Shown here piece by piece: positions 60,737 through 64,000 of a stretch of DNA of 64,000 nt (the first letter of the stretch is position 1; each line of letters begins with the position of its first letter). A model generated the notes under the pieces. The model was not told the DNA's origin and did no database searches. It worked only from the letters and a program-made list of their open reading frames with translations. The position numbers and the translations under genes were made by a program. Origin of the DNA: Nepenthes gracilis (taxonomy: Eukaryota > Streptophyta > Magnoliopsida > Caryophyllales > Nepenthaceae); the NCBI GenBank assembly GCA_033239525.1, contig BSYO01000002.1:27634068-27698067 (forward strand), read 5' to 3'.

Positions 60737-61975
60737 AATGATTAAAGTTTAAAAATAAAAAAATATTAAAAATAATTTTATTTTTTAACTATTTATAATA
60801 TTAGTATTTATTAAGTATTTAATTTAATATCTAAAAATTGTAATAAGAATAAATATTTTACAAAATTATTTAATATTAAAATTTAACCGTTAAATTTAAA
60901 AATCCAATAACTAAAATACTAGAAACCATATGCTCCTTTAACCCCTGAATCCGTTGAACTTTAATCATTGCCGGTCACATCGCCGGACACTCGGAATAGT
61001 TATCCCTACCCCATCGAAGCCTTCTTTCCACATGGAAGAGTTACTCCTCACAGACCAAATGAGGTAATATTTATTCTCACATCACTCTCACGCATTACTC
61101 TGTTTCACCGATTAAACAATTTATTCTTACATCGCTCTCACGCAGTACTCTGTTTCACCGATTAAACACAGTTGTGCTATTATTTTTACCCGGATTACGA
61201 CTTGTTCGATGGTTTATGATGGAGGATGATGTTGGATGCAGTGCAGGGTATGTATGCAGACGTTCATGTGCACGACATGGGAGGCCAAGTGCAGGGAACA
61301 TGCTGAAGCAGAGCATCTGAAATCTGAGGTTTCTATTTGCTTCCCTCATCTTAAGAATAATTGAAATACTGCTGGGAAACAGAAATCTTTGTTCATGAGA
61401 TTATAGCCCTCTATAATCTTATTGATTTCTCAATCTGTTAAAAGTATTAAGGATTAGGCATGATTTTTCGGTCTAACTGTTCATGGAATTCGGTGTTTAA
61501 AATCTCACATACGAAGGATTAGGCATTGCTATAATAAAGGGTTTTTTTTTTTTTTTTTTTCTGGAGGAATCCCTGGAAGAAGAAAACAGTGGAGGTGAAG
61601 ACTCATATCTACGGCCCAAAGAAGATTATATATTATTATGTGGACTTGTGCTGTCACATGGTTTCTCTCATGCTTTGTCATCTTGTCGATGGCACGTTTT
61701 CCGTTCTTTGTTAGGAGCATTAATGGACTCATAAGACTTACCTATATAATGCAGTGAGCAAATTGTCAAAAGAACTGATGGATTCAGTAAGAAAGCATTA
61801 AGGTTCGAACCTGTGTGGGTCAGGCTTGGCCCCTTGGATTTGAAGAGGTACAGAGCTTAATGTATGAGGCTGGGGTACTGTGGTGAAGAAAAATCCAGGA
61901 AGATAGCTTGACAAGATGCTTAAGGCCAAGGTAAAAGAAAACAGTCTAGCCAAGAGCCTGATTATGACATAACAA
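60737..61975. other. Intergenic DNA, no gene established
   Basis: AT-rich to mixed composition, no recognised protein. Holds a small tandem duplication (see next entry) and a T-run near 61,542-61,560. Confidence 0.45.
61068..61170. repeat. Tandem duplication of a ~52-bp unit
   Basis: TTTATTCTCACATCACTCTC, then ACGCATTACTCTGTTTCACC and GATTAAACAA, occurs twice in a row with four or five differences. Confidence 0.85.
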
Positions 61976-62900
61976 GTGAAAAGGACTTCAATTTGGTAGA
62001 GCTTTTAAGTCAGCGATGCCAGGATGGGTCCACACTGTGATCATTACGCAAGATCATGGGACCTACACAAGCTGGCACAAGTCCGTTTCAGTAGATATGT
62101 TAGATTTTGGTCAGTTACCTATGAATATTGTAATAAACGGATAGTTATCGAAAGGTCACGTGATATTTGTATGAGAATTACGATGTTTGCATGCATGAAG
62201 TGCGTGCGACGAGCGCCTAGGGGCACTTGAGCGTTGAATCCAGAGGCATCCACACCCGAGGCGTGCTCGAGAGGTATTTGAGTGCCGGTCGCAGTATAAA
62301 ATTATGTCTATACGATTTTAGGGCATTCTGAAGTTAGTTTTTACACATGGAGTGCCGCACAAAAAGGGGAAAGAGAAAAGGTGAGAAAATGAAGATGTTC
62401 GACATCCAGTTGAGATCTGAGTTGAGTTTCATTCTTCACCAAGGTCAGGTATGTTATTTTAAAATATATTTCTAGATCATATTCGTTTGGTTACTCTTAT
62501 TTCTCATTATATTTTTTCTTATATGTTGTCGGGTGTGTTGAAAGATCGTAATCAATCATTCTTCATTTGGGATTGTAATGAAGGAATTTCAGAATGGGTT
62601 ACCTGTAACGACATTTTTATAGTTAATTTGTTTGGAGTTTATTCCGCGATTTTTTCTTTGGTTGAAAACGATTGTCCACATTAAAAACATTGTACATTAT
62701 TTATTTTTTATACTCACGAGTTTAGTGGTTGATATTTGATCGATGGTTCGAATTTTATTTCACTATATTGAGCCGTGTGTCTCTGAATCAAAATCGAACA
62801 AGATGACCTATCAATCAAAATCAATCATCTAACTTGCGGTTGACCTAACTTCGCATTGACATTGCAATTACTAAAAATGCAATTAAGGTATGATAATTAA
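61976..62900. mobile_element. LTR-like fragment, gypsy-type
   Basis: A GC-rich patch with GAGCGCCTAGGGGCACTTGA (62,210-62,230), a TATA-like CAGTATAAAATTATG (62,291-62,305) and a purine-rich tract (62,360-62,400) follow each other as in 15,165-15,362. This is the usual core-promoter layout of a group of plant gypsy LTRs. No ends were found. Confidence 0.4.
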
Positions 62901-64000
62901 GGGGACGTTTTACTAGCGATGAGCCATGAATCATGGAACGACTGCACCTACTATCATGGTCTTGGGATCCCCATGTTGAAACACCGGCATTAACTCTCCT
63001 AGGATCCTCCCACAAGGAAAAAGCACTAACGACGGTTTAAAGACGAAGAGCTCAAAATTCGTCGAACTTCACAAGGAGATAGACGATTAATTTTTAGGAA
63101 CTTTCACTGGGAGATTATTATTGTCACTCTCAAAAGAAATTCAGATAGCCACGGTCCCTCACCATCACCGACATAGCCACGGTCCCTCACTATCACTGGC
63201 CCTTGGTAGCCATAGCTGTAGCCTTCACAATTTAGTACACGGTCTTCAAAGGACAATTATTTTCGGTACTAAAGAGATGTTATTCCTTCTATCCATAAGA
63301 AGGATAAAAAATATATTTTTACATCTTGATTCAAGGTGTAAATTTATGGTAAGTTTATTTTTTAAAAAAATATTTAAAATTTTAATTAATTTACTTTTTA
63401 TAAGTTGATAGAATCGCTCTGATCAGATGGTAAGTTGGCCACCACACGCAAAAATTGTACAATATATTAAATTATTGTATGATTTTTATCAATTATAAAA
63501 TATATAAATTATCCAAAATCTCATAATAATAATTTATTTAAAATAATATAATTTTTTAAAATATTAATTAAAAAAAAAAGCATTATATAATTTACATGTG
63601 CTGGTATTGTACTCTGCATTTTAAAGGCTGCAGCATCACGTTCGCTGCCGCGTCAACATGATTGGCAGACTCGGAACTGACTCAGCTTTACTCAGTCGAT
63701 GTAGTCAGCAAGCATTATCTGGTAGAAGTGTTCGATTCAGTTTTTAAAAAATATATATTTTTTAAAGAGAATATAAATTAATATTTTTTTATTATTTTTT
63801 TCAAAAGCTAATCGATATATATTTTTTCTATAAATTACTTTAAATTTGAGTTTTATTAAATGTTTCTCCAATATCATTATAAAAAACATTTTTAATAAAA
63901 ATTTTAAGTTATATATTTTTTTTCAGATTAATTTTAAAACAAAAAATCAGGCGATAAGAATAATAATATTTTATGTTTATTAAATGGGATCAATTATATA
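62901..64000. other. Intergenic DNA, no gene established
   Basis: Contains a short direct repeat ATAGCCACGGTCCCTCAC... (63,147-63,200, two copies). The rest is AT-rich without recognisable features. Confidence 0.5.

Noticed and set aside
61795..61840. GGTTCGAACC, like a tRNA T-arm
   Set aside because: It is a simple palindrome; no acceptor stem, D-arm or anticodon arm can be placed around it.
1..64000. A bacterial-type defence system, CRISPR array or biosynthetic operon
   Set aside because: Nothing of the kind is present. Gene structure and repeats are those of a plant nuclear chromosome.

Overview
The window is plant nuclear DNA, most likely from a eudicot. The evidence is: intron-split genes with GT-AG borders, a nuclear gene for the C-terminal half of mitochondrial ribosomal protein L2, plant-type Ty1/copia and Ty3/gypsy (Tat and probable Tekay-like) retrotransposons, a TRIM element, and very AT-rich intergenic DNA. 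There is no bacterial-style operon, CRISPR array, rRNA gene or convincing tRNA gene. One undetermined base (N) lies at about 38,884.

Host genes. (1) An apparently intact eight-exon short-chain dehydrogenase/reductase gene (TIC32-like/WWOX-like plant SDR) on the + strand, 8,551-14,226, with one GC-AG intron. (2) The first two coding exons of a gene resembling kinetochore protein SPC25 on the - strand, 35,602-35,112; the later exons were not found and the sequence on that side is broken up by retrotransposons. (3) A single-exon - strand gene, 52,841-52,272, for the C-terminal half of mitochondrial L2 with an N-terminal presequence.

Mobile DNA makes up roughly half of the window. Copia-1 (- strand, 17,664-23,259) has both LTRs and a Gag-PR-INT-RT-RH order. 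From 24,822 to 33,053 lies a nested block: an antisense LTR fragment, a gypsy RT-INT fragment, a second copia (+ strand) split by a solo LTR that has a perfect AAATT target duplication, the copia 3' LTR, and the tail of another gypsy LTR. Tat-1 (- strand, 36,695-47,649) has both LTRs and Gag, RT, RNase H and INT remnants; between INT and the 3' LTR it carries two minisatellites and a gene-like reading frame on the opposite strand. A 455-bp TRIM with a perfect AGTGA duplication lies at 48,660-49,114. Tat-2 (54,382-60,736) is a deletion remnant of a related element. It keeps a 3' LTR, a homologue of the antisense gene split by a second solo LTR (57,258-60,044), and about 140 bp of the other LTR.

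The remaining sequence is AT-rich and has no gene I can support. It includes a direct tandem duplication with a period of about 0.98 kb at 2,449-4,382, smaller tandem repeats and several LTR-like remnants. I found no new defence or metabolic system. The most unusual structure is the antisense accessory gene of the Tat elements, which has its own promoter-like, splice-like and polyadenylation-like signals and is present in two diverged copies.
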